Assembly: GCF_004519515.1 (NCBI RefSeq) | Contig: NZ_CP038145.1 | Span: 1,074,001-1,138,000 of the forward strand | Reading direction: 5' to 3' | Source: Actinobacillus indolicus | Lineage (GTDB): Bacteria; Pseudomonadota; Gammaproteobacteria; Enterobacterales; Pasteurellaceae | Length of the DNA stretch: 64,000 nt | Shown: positions 9,039 to 22,241 of the stretch, in pieces | Layout: each line of letters opens with the position of its first letter | Numbering within the stretch: the first letter of the stretch is position 1 | The notes under the pieces: model-generated | Told to the model about the DNA's origin: nothing | What the model saw: the letters and a program-made list of their open reading frames with translations, nothing else | The model's database searches: none | Translations under genes and position numbers: made by a program

Positions 9039-10013
9039 TCAAACCAAGTGCAACGATTTTTTGAAGTAAACTTCATAAGGTGTTTTCCAACCTAAACATT
9101 TACGTGGTCGTAAATTCAGTTTATTGATCACCTGTTGAATATCAACTTCGCTCCACTGATTGATGTCTTGGTGCTTCGGAAAGTATTCACGAAGTAACCC
9201 ATTTGTATTTTCATTCGTTCCCCGTGTCCACGGTTGATGCGGCTCGGGGAAGTAAAATTCTACACCCAGTGCTTCTGTTACCAAACGATGTTGGGCAAAT
9301 TCTTTACCACGGTCTGGCGTAATTGACCGCAATATATGTGAATCCAGCAATTCAATCATGGCTTTTTGGACTGCTTCGGCTTTTTTGGCAGGAATTTTCT
9401 TCACCAACTCAAAACGACTTTTGCGTTCCGTCAGCGTCAGCAAACAAGCTCCACCCGCTTTACCCAGTACGGTATCGGCTTCCCAATGTCCAAAGCGACT
9501 GCGATTTTGCGCCGAAATGGGACGGTCGTTCAAATGGTTGGATATCTGAATTTTGCCACGTTTTTCATGATGATTTTTTGTATGCCGTGTTTTGCCTTTG
9601 TGGCGCAGTTTGCGACTGGCTTTGCGTTCGCCTATATCAAACAACCCTGAATAAATACCACGATAAATGGTTGAATAACTAATGGATAATTCAGATTTTT
9701 CCAATTTTAATCGTGCGCTGATTTGTTCGGGCGACCAGTTTTCTGTCAGAAACTTTTCTTGCACCAAATTGAAATATTCAGGCTGCTCTAATTTGCGCTG
9801 TGCTTTGCTATTTTGACGATGCTTCAAATAGCTGTTTTGTGCGTTCGTTGCACTGTAGCTTTCTAGAGCGTGTCGTTTCAGCTCGCGAGAAATGGTGCTG
9901 GAGCTACGTCCCAGTGCTTTGGCAATTTCTGCTTGTTTTTTGCCCTGTGCGAGTAAAATCATTATCTTTTCTCGCTCGTTTATTGTAAGATGTCGGTAGG
10001 AAGTACTCATCAT
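9039..10013 (-). CDS. IS30-family transposase
   Basis: The protein has an N-terminal helix-turn-helix (YRHLTINEREKIMILLAQGK, then AEIAKALGRSSSTISREL) and a DDE-type integrase core. The catalytic residues read as D in GHWEADTV, D in TPDRGKEF and E in NENTNGLLREYFP, the order typical of IS30. The start was placed at the ATG at 10013 (10010 is also possible) rather than the 5' extension to 10040, because the IS30 family begins near S(T/S)YRHLT. The frame is intact, so the element may still be active. Confidence 0.9.
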   Translation of the reverse strand: MMSTSYRHLTINEREKIMILLAQGKKQAEIAKALGRSSSTISRELKRHALESYSATNAQNSYLKHRQNSKAQRKLEQPEYFNLVQEKFLTENWSPEQISARLKLEKSELSISYSTIYRGIYSGLFDIGERKASRKLRHKGKTRHTKNHHEKRGKIQISNHLNDRPISAQNRSRFGHWEADTVLGKAGGACLLTLTERKSRFELVKKIPAKKAEAVQKAMIELLDSHILRSITPDRGKEFAQHRLVTEALGVEFYFPEPHQPWTRGTNENTNGLLREYFPKHQDINQWSEVDIQQVINKLNLRPRKCLGWKTPYEVYFKKSLHLV

Positions 10014-10089
10014 TTGGAAGTGGTTTTTGTGTGGAAACAAAATTATATTCTAGTTGATGAGTACTTCTTTTTTTGTTGCACTTGGATTG
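9040..10089 (-). mobile_element. IS30-family insertion sequence
   Basis: A complete element of about 1.05 kb. Imperfect terminal inverted repeats share CCAAGTGCAAC at the left (9044-9054) and its complement GTTGCACTTGG at the right (10075-10085), extending to GAAGTA inside each end. The single transposase gene fills the element, and its stop codon lies in the left repeat. Size and organisation resemble ISApl1-type elements of Actinobacillus, but I cannot confirm identity. The exact ends may be a few bases out, and I see no clear target duplication. It lies 104 bp upstream of ddmD in the same orientation. Confidence 0.85.
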
Positions 10090-10112
10090 TAAATTCAGCA
10101 AATTAAATAAAT

Positions 10113-10183
10113 ACAAGCGGTCAGATTCCCTCCATTTTTTTGCAAATCCTTTTGCAAATTTCTCCCACCATCTCACCGCTTGT
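10113..10183. repeat. Inverted pair of DNA-uptake signal cores
   Basis: ACAAGCGGT at 10113-10121 faces ACCGCTTGT at 10175-10183, with TTTGCAAAT half-elements between. This is the Actinobacillus-type uptake signal sequence. The pair lies downstream of the rRNA operon and may double as a transcription terminator. Confidence 0.8.
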
Positions 10184-10207
10184 TTGCGGGATGTTTATCC
10201 CTAAACG

Positions 10208-10239
10208 CAAAAAACCGCAAGCTATCTCTAACTTACGGT
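10208..10239 (-). terminator. Terminator of the rRNA operon
   Basis: Read on the minus strand, ACCGTAAG and CTTGCGGT form a stem (one G-T pair) with a 10-base loop and are followed by TTTTTT. It starts about 20 bp after the 5S gene. Confidence 0.8.
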
Positions 10240-10258
10240 CTCTTTCTCTTTAATAAAA

Positions 10259-10374
10259 CCCTGATGGTGCCCTACTCTCACATGGGGAAACCCCACACTA
10301 CCATCGGCGTTACTGCGTTTCACTTCTGAGTTCGGAATGGAATCAGGTGGGACCACAGCACTATGGCCATCAGG
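10259..10374 (-). rRNA. rrf: 5S ribosomal RNA
   Basis: A 116-nt sequence with the terminal pairing CCTGATGGC/CACCATCAGG and the conserved internal segment CCGAACTCAGAAGTGAAACG on the minus strand. It is the last gene of the 16S-tRNA-23S-5S operon. Confidence 0.95.
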
Positions 10375-10523
10375 AAAATCTTTGATGACTTTCTCTATCT
10401 TATTGTCTGTTCTTTCATTTCGAAACAAGCTGCTCTGAGTGTCTTTATTTTGTTTAGTTAGTTTGTTGCTTTTATTCAGCTTTCAACTCTCTTGCGCTTC
10501 TTCTTCAAAAACGCTTGAGGTTG

Positions 10524-13422
<2,899 letters not shown>

Positions 13423-13610
13423 ATACAACCTCAAACATTTTTATTCGAAGTCGATATTAACTACTAAACACTTGACTGCTTTTGTTCAGTCAAGATTTTC
13501 TTACTACTCAGACTTTCTTTCGAAAATCTCTCAGTTTTTCAGCTTGTTTCCAAATTTTTAAAGAACAATTCGATAATCACTTATCTTTCGACAAAAAAAT
13601 CATCTTTAAA

Positions 13611-13686
13611 TGGCGTCCCCACGGGGATTCGAACCCCGGTTACCGCCGTGAAAGGGCGATGTCCTAGGCCTCTAGACGATGGGGAC
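13611..13686 (-). tRNA. tRNA-Glu (anticodon TTC) in the 16S-23S spacer
   Basis: A 76-nt cloverleaf on the minus strand: acceptor GTCCCCA paired with TGGGGAC, anticodon loop CCTTTCA (anticodon TTC), T-arm GGTTCGAATCC and encoded CCA. A tRNA-Glu is a usual occupant of one class of rrn spacers in this family. Confidence 0.96.
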
Positions 13687-13789
13687 AACATTTAAAGATG
13701 CTTTCCACTTTGCCATTATAACATATTCTCTTCACTGTCTACAATTACCAAACAATCTGTGTGAACACTTGCAAATCGCTTCATCTAGG

Positions 13790-15329
<1,540 letters not shown>

Positions 15330-15474
15330 AAAAAGTTTAATCGCTCAATATGTACTGACTATAAAAAATCACATTAATATGAATTTCAAGTTAAGCACTT
15401 ATCAAGACTCAAGTTTTAAAATTAATTTTTCAAACAAAGTCAATCAACAAGTGCCCACACAGATTGTCTGATAA

Positions 15475-15488
15475 ATTGTTAAAGAGCA
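15475..15488 (-). promoter_or_regulatory. boxA antitermination site in the rrn leader
   Basis: TGCTCTTTAACAAT on the minus strand matches the rRNA boxA consensus bound by the NusB-S10 antitermination complex. A leader hairpin (AACGACGC at one arm, GCGTCGTT at the other, 15495-15538) lies between the promoter and boxA. Confidence 0.8.
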
Positions 15489-15549
15489 AAAAAGAACGAC
15501 GCACTGTCAAATTTAACTACTCACAACAGCGCGTCGTTGTGTGGTGCGC

Positions 15550-15577
15550 ATTATAGAGAAATCCTAAATCAACGCAA
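15550..15577 (-). promoter_or_regulatory. rrn promoter
   Basis: On the minus strand the -35 box TTGCGT (15572-15577) and a perfect -10 box TATAAT (15550-15555) are separated by 16 bp. A GC-rich discriminator (GCGCACC) follows, the type associated with stringent control and growth-rate regulation. An AT-rich, UP-element-like stretch lies upstream near 15580-15605. No gene occupies 15330-15677; this interval holds the leader, the promoter and one uptake-signal core at 15608-15616. Confidence 0.8.
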
Positions 15578-15677
15578 GTACTTTTTGCAAAAAATTAAAA
15601 AAAAGTGACCGCTTGTTGAATTTTGATTCAAAAAGTTTATTTTAAATGCTAAATCAGATTGTTTTTAAACAATAATG

Positions 15678-16592
15678 CTATATAAAAAACTTATCGACTT
15701 CTTCTCTATTAGGTATTGCCGTTTGAGCCCCCATTCTCGTGACAGAAATAGCGGCAGCTGCATGTGCAAAACGAATCGCGTCTTTAGCTGATTTTCCTTC
15801 CAATAATGCCGTCACAAAAGCGCCATTAAAGGTATCGCCTGCAGCGGTTGTATCTACTGCGTCAACTCGGAAACCTGGAATAATTTCGCCTTGCCCTTTT
15901 TCACTGTAATACACACCTTTTGAACCTAGGGTAATTAAAACCGTTTCGATCCCAAGTTGATGAAAATGGTTGGCGGCTACAGCTGCAGTTTGTTCATCGG
16001 TCACTTTAATCCCTGTCAGTATTTCCGCTTCCGTTTCATTTGGGGTAATGATGTCAATGTGTGATAACAAACTGTCCGGTAAAGGTTGGGCCGGTGCGGG
16101 ATTTAACACCACTTTTACCCCGGCTGATTTTGCAAATTTTGTGGCTAAAGTGACCGCTTGTAACGGGCTTTCTAACTGCATCAGCAAAATATCAGCTTGT
16201 TCTATCTGTGATTTATGTTGTTCAACTAAGAATTCGGAAAGATCCGCATTTGCCCCAGCGGAAATCACTATGCTGTTCTCACCCGAATCAGCGACTTGAA
16301 TCATCGCTAATCCCGTTGATTGATTTGGGATTACACTGATTGCCGAAGTATCAATGCCATCTTGCTCAAAGGCTTGTTTCATGGTTTGCCCGATTTGATC
16401 ATCGCCAATCGCACCAATAAAGCTGACATTCGCTCCAACACGAGCTGCAGCAACCGCTTGATTTGCCCCTTTTCCGCCATAGGCAATTTGATAGCCGTAA
16501 CCCGTTAAGGTTTCACCTGCTTTTGGGAAATAAGGTACTCGAATCACATGATCAACATTAATACTACCGAGAACACAGAGTTTGTTTTTCAT
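15678..16592 (-). CDS. rbsK: Ribokinase
   Basis: A PfkB-family kinase that phosphorylates D-ribose to ribose-5-phosphate in the cytoplasm. N-terminal signature GSINVDHVIRVPYFPKAGET, substrate region GGKGANQAVAAAR, and C-terminal catalytic motif DTTAAGDTFNGAF, in which the aspartate of AAGD is the base. The ATG at 16592 was chosen because AGGTGG lies 5 bases upstream, ahead of the GTG at 16601. It is the last gene of rbsDACBK and is separated from rbsB by an inverted uptake-signal pair. Confidence 0.95.
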   Translation of the reverse strand: MKNKLCVLGSINVDHVIRVPYFPKAGETLTGYGYQIAYGGKGANQAVAAARVGANVSFIGAIGDDQIGQTMKQAFEQDGIDTSAISVIPNQSTGLAMIQVADSGENSIVISAGANADLSEFLVEQHKSQIEQADILLMQLESPLQAVTLATKFAKSAGVKVVLNPAPAQPLPDSLLSHIDIITPNETEAEILTGIKVTDEQTAAVAANHFHQLGIETVLITLGSKGVYYSEKGQGEIIPGFRVDAVDTTAAGDTFNGAFVTALLEGKSAKDAIRFAHAAAAISVTRMGAQTAIPNREEVDKFFI

Positions 16593-16610
16593 TTTGACCA
16601 CCTGCTAAAA

Positions 16611-16657
16611 ACAAGCGGTCAGATTTTGCAAATTTTTTGCTAAAAGTGACCGCTTGT
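16611..16657. repeat. Inverted uptake-signal pair between rbsB and rbsK
   Basis: ACAAGCGGT at 16611 and ACCGCTTGT at 16649 face each other with TTTTGCAAA and TTTTTTGC elements between. The transcribed hairpin could reduce rbsK expression relative to rbsB. Confidence 0.8.
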
Positions 16658-16663
16658 TTAAGA

Positions 16664-17536
16664 TTATTTCGTGACGACTTTTAACGGAACTGGGATTTGT
16701 GCTTCAACTTTTTCACCTTTCAACACTTTATCCGCTGCTTCTATCCCTAACTCACCGATTTTTTCTGGTTGTTGAGCAATAGTTGCCGCAAGTTGTCCAC
16801 CATTAACGGCTTTTACCGCATCATCCGTACCGTCAAAACCAACCACTAAAATGTTTTTGCCTGATGCTTTGATCGCACGTAAAGCGCCTAATGCCATTTC
16901 ATCATTTTGAGCAAATACCGCTTTGGCAGAACCGTGGCTGGCAAGTAAGTTTTCCATGACATTTAAACCTTTAGTACGGTCGAAATCCGCTGGTTGGCTA
17001 GCAAGCAATTCAAATTGATTAGCTTCCACCGCTTGTTTAAAGCCTTCACCACGTTCACGCGCTGCAGAGGTGCCGGCAATACCTTCTAATTGAATCACTT
17101 TAGCATTTTTACCCACTTTTTCCGCGATAAAATCTCCCGCCATTTTTCCGCCTGCCACGTTATCAGAGGCAATATGACTCACGACGTTACCTTTATTTGC
17201 ACCACGGTCTAAGGTGATTACTGGAATATTCTTCTTATTGGCTACCGCAACGGCTGTACCTACTGCTTCAGAATCGGTCGGGTTAATCAATAATACTTTC
17301 GCGCCACGAACAGTCACATCTTCGACGTTAGATAACTCTTTAGCTGGGTCATTTTGTGAATCCAACACAACTAAGTTATAGCCTAATTCTTTGGCTTTTT
17401 TCTCTGCACCTTCTTTCAAGGTCACAAAGAATGGATTATCTAAGGTTGAAACCGCTAGTGCGATAGTTTCTTTTGCCATTGCTGATGTGCTGAATGCCAA
17501 ACCTAACGCAATCGCTAATGAAGTTAATTTTTTCAT
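16664..17536 (-). CDS. rbsB: D-ribose-binding periplasmic protein
   Basis: The 290-residue precursor begins with a signal peptide (cleavage after STSAMA). The mature part starts KETIALAVSTLDNPFFVTL and is close to E. coli RbsB throughout, including the hinge and ligand segments FDRTKG and FAQNDEMALGALRA. It captures ribose for RbsAC and delivers it to the membrane permease. It lies between rbsC and rbsK. Confidence 0.95.
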   Translation of the reverse strand: MKKLTSLAIALGLAFSTSAMAKETIALAVSTLDNPFFVTLKEGAEKKAKELGYNLVVLDSQNDPAKELSNVEDVTVRGAKVLLINPTDSEAVGTAVAVANKKNIPVITLDRGANKGNVVSHIASDNVAGGKMAGDFIAEKVGKNAKVIQLEGIAGTSAARERGEGFKQAVEANQFELLASQPADFDRTKGLNVMENLLASHGSAKAVFAQNDEMALGALRAIKASGKNILVVGFDGTDDAVKAVNGGQLAATIAQQPEKIGELGIEAADKVLKGEKVEAQIPVPLKVVTK

Positions 17537-17576
17537 AAAAATCTCCTATGTAATGAAGAATAATGTCTTAGAACAA

Positions 17577-18536
17577 CTAGACTTTTTTACGACCAATGAA
17601 GTTATCTAAGATAACCGCAGCTAAGATTACCAGTGCTTTCGCAACTAGTTGATAGTAAGAGTCAATGTCTAATAAATTCAAGGCATTGCTCAAGAAACCG
17701 ATAATTAATGCACCAATTAACGTGCCGATAATGCGACCTTTACCACCCATAAGGCTGGTGCCACCGACGACAACAGCCGCTATCGCATCTAATTCATAGC
17801 CTGTTCCTGCCGTTGGCTGGGCGGAACCTAAACGAGAGGTGACGATTAAACCTGCAAGGGCAGCAAGTACTCCACTAACCGCAAATACAAAGAGTTTCAC
17901 TTTATTTACATTAATACCTGAAAGGGCGGTTGCTGATTCATTTCCCCCTAAAGCATAAATATAGCGTCCCATACGCGTCTGCGTGAGAACAAACCAACCT
18001 AATGCAAATAAGACAAACATCAGCCAAACTGGAACCGGAATACCGAACCAAATCCCCGTACCGATTTCGGCGAAGGCATCGGCATTCTCGGAAAAACCGG
18101 TGCTAATCGGGCGACCGCCCATATAAATCATGGTCACGCCGCGTAATAACAGCATCGTAATCAAGGTTGCCATAAAGGCCTGTACTTTACCGAACGCCAC
18201 CAGTGATCCGTTCAGTAAGCCAATCAAACCGCCAAAAATCAGTACGGTAGGAATCACCACATAAACCGGTAAATCCATACCGACTAACGTTGCGGCTACC
18301 GCACCGGTCAGTGCCAATACCGAACCGACCGATAAATCAATTCCGGCAATCAAAATCACAAAAGTCATGCCAATCGCAATAATGGCGTTCACCGAAGTTT
18401 GACGCAGAATGTTGAGCAAGTTATCCGTAGTAAAAAAATCTGGATTTAGAAATGACACCACGACAATCAACGTGATTAACGCGATAATCGACCGTTGGTC
18501 GATTAAAAATTTAGTGAGGTTAAACGATTTATTCAT
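17577..18536 (-). CDS. rbsC: Ribose ABC transporter permease
   Basis: A polytopic inner-membrane protein of the BPD_transp_2 (CUT2) family, with conserved IGMTFVILIAGIDLSVGSVLAL and GGTSLMGGKGRIIGTLIGA segments. The ATG at 18536 has AAGGA 8 bases upstream; the longer frame begins with a TTG and was rejected. It forms the channel with RbsA and RbsB. Only 14 bp separate it from rbsA. Confidence 0.95.
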   Translation of the reverse strand: MNKSFNLTKFLIDQRSIIALITLIVVVSFLNPDFFTTDNLLNILRQTSVNAIIAIGMTFVILIAGIDLSVGSVLALTGAVAATLVGMDLPVYVVIPTVLIFGGLIGLLNGSLVAFGKVQAFMATLITMLLLRGVTMIYMGGRPISTGFSENADAFAEIGTGIWFGIPVPVWLMFVLFALGWFVLTQTRMGRYIYALGGNESATALSGINVNKVKLFVFAVSGVLAALAGLIVTSRLGSAQPTAGTGYELDAIAAVVVGGTSLMGGKGRIIGTLIGALIIGFLSNALNLLDIDSYYQLVAKALVILAAVILDNFIGRKKV

Positions 18537-18550
18537 TTGCAAATTTCCTT

Positions 18551-20047
18551 TCAAATTACCCCGGCTGTTTTACCGATTGCCGCCGCCAATAATTTCTCTT
18601 GCGTCGCGTCTTGACGGCTAAATTCGCCGCTGATGCGCCCTTCTCGCATCACTAAAATACGATCGGACATTCCCAACACTTCCGGCATATCGGACGACAC
18701 TAAAATGATACTAAGCCCTTCTGCTTTAAATTTATTGATCAGTTGATAGATTTCTTTTTTTGCCCCGACATCAACACCTCGGGTCGGCTCATCTAAAATC
18801 AGCACATTCGGACGAGTCATTAAGCCTTTGGCAATCGCCACTTTTTGCTGATTACCTCCCGATAGCTCACCAATGACTTTATCTGCATTTGGGGTTTTGA
18901 TATTAAACAGATCAATAAAATCCGTGACGACCATATTCTCTCGAACTTTATCAATTCTTCCGTAATGAGAAAGATGGGCTAATGCGGTCAAAGACATATT
19001 TTCCTTCACTGACATACCTAGCACTAAACCATCCCCCTTGCGGTCTTCGGAAATATAAACAATGCCGTTATCTAATCCATCTTGGGCGGTACGGTTATGA
19101 ATGTCTTTACCATCTAATCTGACTGAACCCGATGTACGAGGTAATGCGCCGTAAAGCACCTTCATTAACTCGGTTCGCCCTGCGCCCATTAACCCAGAAA
19201 TACCTAGAATTTCGCCTTTTTTCAGGTTAAATGAAATTTGATGAACACCACTTCCCGTCAAATTATTGACTTCAAGACGTACACTATTTTGATCGGTTTC
19301 GATATGCGGATATTGTTCTTCCAATTTTCGTCCGACCATCATTTCAATCAACTGATCTTCAGTTAAATCGGTAACCGCTTTTTCACCAATGAATTGACCA
19401 TCACGCAAAACAGTCACATCATCACAAATTTGAAAAATCTCTTTAATGCGGTGGGAAATATAGACAATACCACGACCTTCCGCTTTCAACTCACGAATCA
19501 CCGCAAATAAAGCTTCAGTTTCCGTATCCGTCAGCGCATCGGTAGGTTCATCCATGACAATCACTTTGGATTCAAAACTCAAGGCTTTCGCAATTTCTAC
19601 CATTTGTCGTTCGCCGATAGAAAGCTCGCCGGCAGGAAGTTTACTGGAATGGCGAACACCAAGGCGAGCTAACAAGCGGTCGGATTCCGCATACATTTTA
19701 CGCCAATCAATCCCGCCCCAAGGGTGTGTAAATTCACGACCAAGAAAGATATTTTCGGCAATCGACAAGTTCCCCAAAATATTCAGCTCTTGATGAATAA
19801 TACTTAACCCAGCTTCTTGAGAGGCTTTTGGATTAGCAAATTTCACCGCTTGTCCAAGATATTCAATCGTACCAGCATCACGATGATAAATTCCGGTCAG
19901 AATTTTCATTAAGGTGGATTTACCTGCACCGTTCTCACCCATTAATGCCATTGCTCTACCGGCATAGACATTCAAGCAAGCATTTTTAAGTGCCTGAACA
20001 CCAGGAAAGGCTTTATCAATTCCGCTGATTTTGAGTAAGGTTTTCAT
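18551..20047 (-). CDS. rbsA: Ribose ABC transporter ATPase (double ABC)
   Basis: Two fused ABC domains. The first has Walker A GENGAGKST, signature LSIGERQM and Walker B VIVMDEPT; the second has a degenerate P-loop (GLMGAGRTE) and signature LSGGNQQK, as usual for RbsA/MglA. The protein begins MKTLLKISGIDKAFPGVQAL, collinear with E. coli RbsA. The second ATG at 20047 is preferred because it stands 5 bases after AGGTGG; the GTG at 20056 and ATG at 20050 are too close to that site. Confidence 0.95.
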   Translation of the reverse strand: MKTLLKISGIDKAFPGVQALKNACLNVYAGRAMALMGENGAGKSTLMKILTGIYHRDAGTIEYLGQAVKFANPKASQEAGLSIIHQELNILGNLSIAENIFLGREFTHPWGGIDWRKMYAESDRLLARLGVRHSSKLPAGELSIGERQMVEIAKALSFESKVIVMDEPTDALTDTETEALFAVIRELKAEGRGIVYISHRIKEIFQICDDVTVLRDGQFIGEKAVTDLTEDQLIEMMVGRKLEEQYPHIETDQNSVRLEVNNLTGSGVHQISFNLKKGEILGISGLMGAGRTELMKVLYGALPRTSGSVRLDGKDIHNRTAQDGLDNGIVYISEDRKGDGLVLGMSVKENMSLTALAHLSHYGRIDKVRENMVVTDFIDLFNIKTPNADKVIGELSGGNQQKVAIAKGLMTRPNVLILDEPTRGVDVGAKKEIYQLINKFKAEGLSIILVSSDMPEVLGMSDRILVMREGRISGEFSRQDATQEKLLAAAIGKTAGVI

Positions 20048-20056
20048 CATATCCAC

Positions 20057-20476
20057 CTAAAATGGTACGCCAGAATAAAGAATGACATTAGCATAAGGGC
20101 TACATTCTCCCGTTCTGACGACAGCTTTGGCTTGGTTACTTTGTTGCTTAAATTCACTATGTGGAATATAGACAATTTCAATGGTATTTTGTTGTTCGAT
20201 TTGTGTTTGATGAATGATATCTAATAGCTGTTGCTCAATTTGAGGATTAATCGTTTTAATTTCTTCGGCTAATACGATTTTTTCAACAAAGAGTTCACTA
20301 AATACGACTTTTAATGTGGTAAGAAAATCTGGCACACCTCTGGTTAAAGCCAAATCAATACAATGCTGCTGAACAGGAATGGGTAAACCTGCATCGCAAA
20401 TTGTAAGCCCATCAGTATGTCCCATTGTACCAATCACATGAGAAAGTTGAGCGTTTAAGATTGTTGTTTTTTTCAT
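20057..20476 (-). CDS. rbsD: D-ribose pyranase
   Basis: A 139-residue RbsD/FucU-family mutarotase that interconverts the pyran and furan forms of ribose so that ribokinase can use it. N-terminus MKKTTILNAQLSHVIGTMGHTDGLTICDAGLPIP carries the conserved GHTD and DAGLP motifs; the C-terminal RTGECSPYANVIL is also characteristic. First gene of the operon, with a RbsR-type operator just upstream. Confidence 0.95.
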   Translation of the reverse strand: MKKTTILNAQLSHVIGTMGHTDGLTICDAGLPIPVQQHCIDLALTRGVPDFLTTLKVVFSELFVEKIVLAEEIKTINPQIEQQLLDIIHQTQIEQQNTIEIVYIPHSEFKQQSNQAKAVVRTGECSPYANVILYSGVPF

Positions 20477-20499
20477 TACAAACCATCCTTAAAAATCAT

Positions 20500-20511
20500 C
20501 GAAACGTTTCG
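20500..20511. promoter_or_regulatory. Probable RbsR operator
   Basis: The perfect palindrome CGAAACGTTTCG lies 24 bp upstream of the rbsD start. It matches the core of LacI-family operators and of the E. coli RbsR site. The rbsR gene lies immediately upstream. Confidence 0.8.
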
Positions 20512-20565
20512 ATATCTAAAAGATAGATAAAAACAATAAAAAAAACAACCTTATTCATTTAGAAA

Positions 20566-20581
20566 TGTGAAGTACTTCAAA
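20566..20581. promoter_or_regulatory. Possible CRP site of the rbs operon
   Basis: TGTGAAGTACTTCAAA fits TGTGA-N6-TCACA with one mismatch in the second half. It is placed upstream of the RbsR operator, as expected for a CRP-activated ribose promoter. It is weaker than the perfect CRP palindromes in the fuc and glp regions. Confidence 0.5.
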
Positions 20582-20589
20582 AAATAAAT

Positions 20590-21579
20590 TTAAAAGGATT
20601 CCCGAATAATCAATTCTGGTGTGAGTTTGATCATTTCTATTTTGGTTTTTGGTTGGTGGATACGCAAAATTAATTTCTCAACCGCGGCTTTTGCCAATCG
20701 AGCTTTGGGTTGGTGAATGGTGGAAAGTGGCGGGTAAAGATATTGAGCCAGTTCAATATTATCGTAACCGATGATTGCAATATCTTGTGGAATGCGTAAT
20801 CCTGCACGTTGAATGACTTGATACGCACCAATCGCAATGCTGTCACTCATAGCAAAAACCGCGCGCGGACGATTTTCCAGCGCCAACAGTTTAGTCATCG
20901 CCTCGACACCACCGTCATAATGGAAATGGCTTTCAATAATCCATTCGGGGCGAATTTGCAAATTATTCTCTAAAAGTACCCGCTTGTAGCCAGCTAAACG
21001 ATTTTGAGCCAAAGGTTTTGAAAGTTCACCAGTAATAATGGCTATATCATGATAACCAGCATCGATGAACGCTTTTGTCGCAAGATACCCGCCTAATTCT
21101 GAATTTTCGTGAATAATATCGGCATTGAGCGACTGTTGCCACCAGTCAATCACTACCATAGGCAATGTTAAATTTGTCATCGCACTTAAGTCAAAATTTT
21201 GTGGCTCTGCACACATCAGCAATAAACCATCAACTTGTTTTAATAACAATCTCTCTAGATGTTGCTGTAAATTTTGGCTGTTGCCATCGGTATTGACTAA
21301 AATCAGATGGTAATGATGGCGTTCACAATAACGTTCGACATGGCGAACCACTTCGGCAAAAAAGGGATTGTTACTGGTCGTCACAATCATACCAATGGTA
21401 TTGGTTTCCTTGATCTTTAAGCTTCTTGCCACCAATGAAGGTCGGTAATTAAGCTCTTCAATCACTTTTTTGACTTTCAAGGTAATTTCTTCACTGACAA
21501 AACGGGAATTATTTACCACATGGGAAACGGTTGAAAGTGAAACGCCCGCAAGACGAGCTATGTCTTTCATGGTTGCCAT
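20590..21579 (-). CDS. rbsR: Ribose operon repressor (LacI family)
   Basis: A 329-residue LacI/GalR regulator. It has the N-terminal helix-turn-helix MATMKDIARLAGVSLSTVSH and hinge RFVSEE, followed by a periplasmic-binding-protein-like ribose-sensing domain. The sequence is close to E. coli RbsR. Unlike E. coli, where rbsR follows rbsK, here it precedes rbsD, separated by the operator region. It may be cotranscribed with the methyltransferase gene that ends 13 bp upstream. Confidence 0.93.
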   Translation of the reverse strand: MATMKDIARLAGVSLSTVSHVVNNSRFVSEEITLKVKKVIEELNYRPSLVARSLKIKETNTIGMIVTTSNNPFFAEVVRHVERYCERHHYHLILVNTDGNSQNLQQHLERLLLKQVDGLLLMCAEPQNFDLSAMTNLTLPMVVIDWWQQSLNADIIHENSELGGYLATKAFIDAGYHDIAIITGELSKPLAQNRLAGYKRVLLENNLQIRPEWIIESHFHYDGGVEAMTKLLALENRPRAVFAMSDSIAIGAYQVIQRAGLRIPQDIAIIGYDNIELAQYLYPPLSTIHQPKARLAKAAVEKLILRIHQPKTKIEMIKLTPELIIRESF

Positions 21580-21592
21580 ATAGTTTCATCCA

Positions 21593-22234
21593 TTAATCCG
21601 ATAATTTCAATACGTATAATTGATATAAAGGAAACTTCTGAACAACATGAACTTTTCTTTTATATGTATTTACATAATGATCTACTGCAGGTTTAACTAG
21701 AAGGTAATGATCATCTTCCATTTCTTCATTTGGTGACCATAGATAATCATCGAAAGCGATTACTCCACCGACTTTCACCAAGCGATGAGCTAATAAAGCA
21801 TCAAATAAAACATCTGGCGCTTCGTGAGAACCATCTACATAAATAAAATCAAAATAATTTGAGTATCCTTTAGCAAGTAACTCTATCATTCTTTCATGAG
21901 AATACCCTTTATATTTCATTACTTTTACAGAGTTTGTTACTTGAGATAAAACTAAATTGATATTATGTTCAAAAGTCTGCTCAACAGAAGACATATCCCA
22001 TTTATTCACATGTTCTTGACCTCCTTCCCAAGAGTCAATACAGTGAATCTCAAGTTCATCCGTATATTTAGCCGACATTTCAATAAAAAACTTAGTACTA
22101 CGGCCCTCAAATGATCCTATTTCCAATATTTTCTTAGGTTTAATCTCATTAAAAATAATTTCTAGTGGGGGTATATTATGGCTAAACCAGTCAGCTTGAA
22201 AATGATATTGTTCTTCCATTATTTCAATGTTCAT
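21593..22234 (-). CDS. Class I SAM-dependent methyltransferase, specificity unknown
   Basis: The 213-residue protein has SAM-binding motif I (KILEIGSFEGRSTKFF), an acidic segment with the binding aspartate (IHCIDSWEGG), and the Methyltransf_24-type motifs IYVDGSHEAPDVLFDALLA and GGVIAFDDYLW. Such enzymes often methylate small molecules or sugars; the substrate cannot be deduced. The ATG at 22234 was chosen over a TTG at 22249. Its probable ribosome-binding site (GAGG) is part of the atpC terminator hairpin. It is AT-rich and sits between atpC and rbsR. Confidence 0.7.
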   Translation of the reverse strand: MNIEIMEEQYHFQADWFSHNIPPLEIIFNEIKPKKILEIGSFEGRSTKFFIEMSAKYTDELEIHCIDSWEGGQEHVNKWDMSSVEQTFEHNINLVLSQVTNSVKVMKYKGYSHERMIELLAKGYSNYFDFIYVDGSHEAPDVLFDALLAHRLVKVGGVIAFDDYLWSPNEEMEDDHYLLVKPAVDHYVNTYKRKVHVVQKFPLYQLYVLKLSD

Positions 22235-22241
22235 ATATAAA

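Noticed and set aside
9037..9042. TTGACA at the IS30 left end (minus strand) as an outward -35 box driving ddmD.
   Set aside because: No acceptable -10 hexamer lies 16-18 bp downstream.
9323..9682. Plus-strand open frames opposite the IS30 transposase.
   Set aside because: They are complementary-strand shadows of the transposase with no recognisable protein features.
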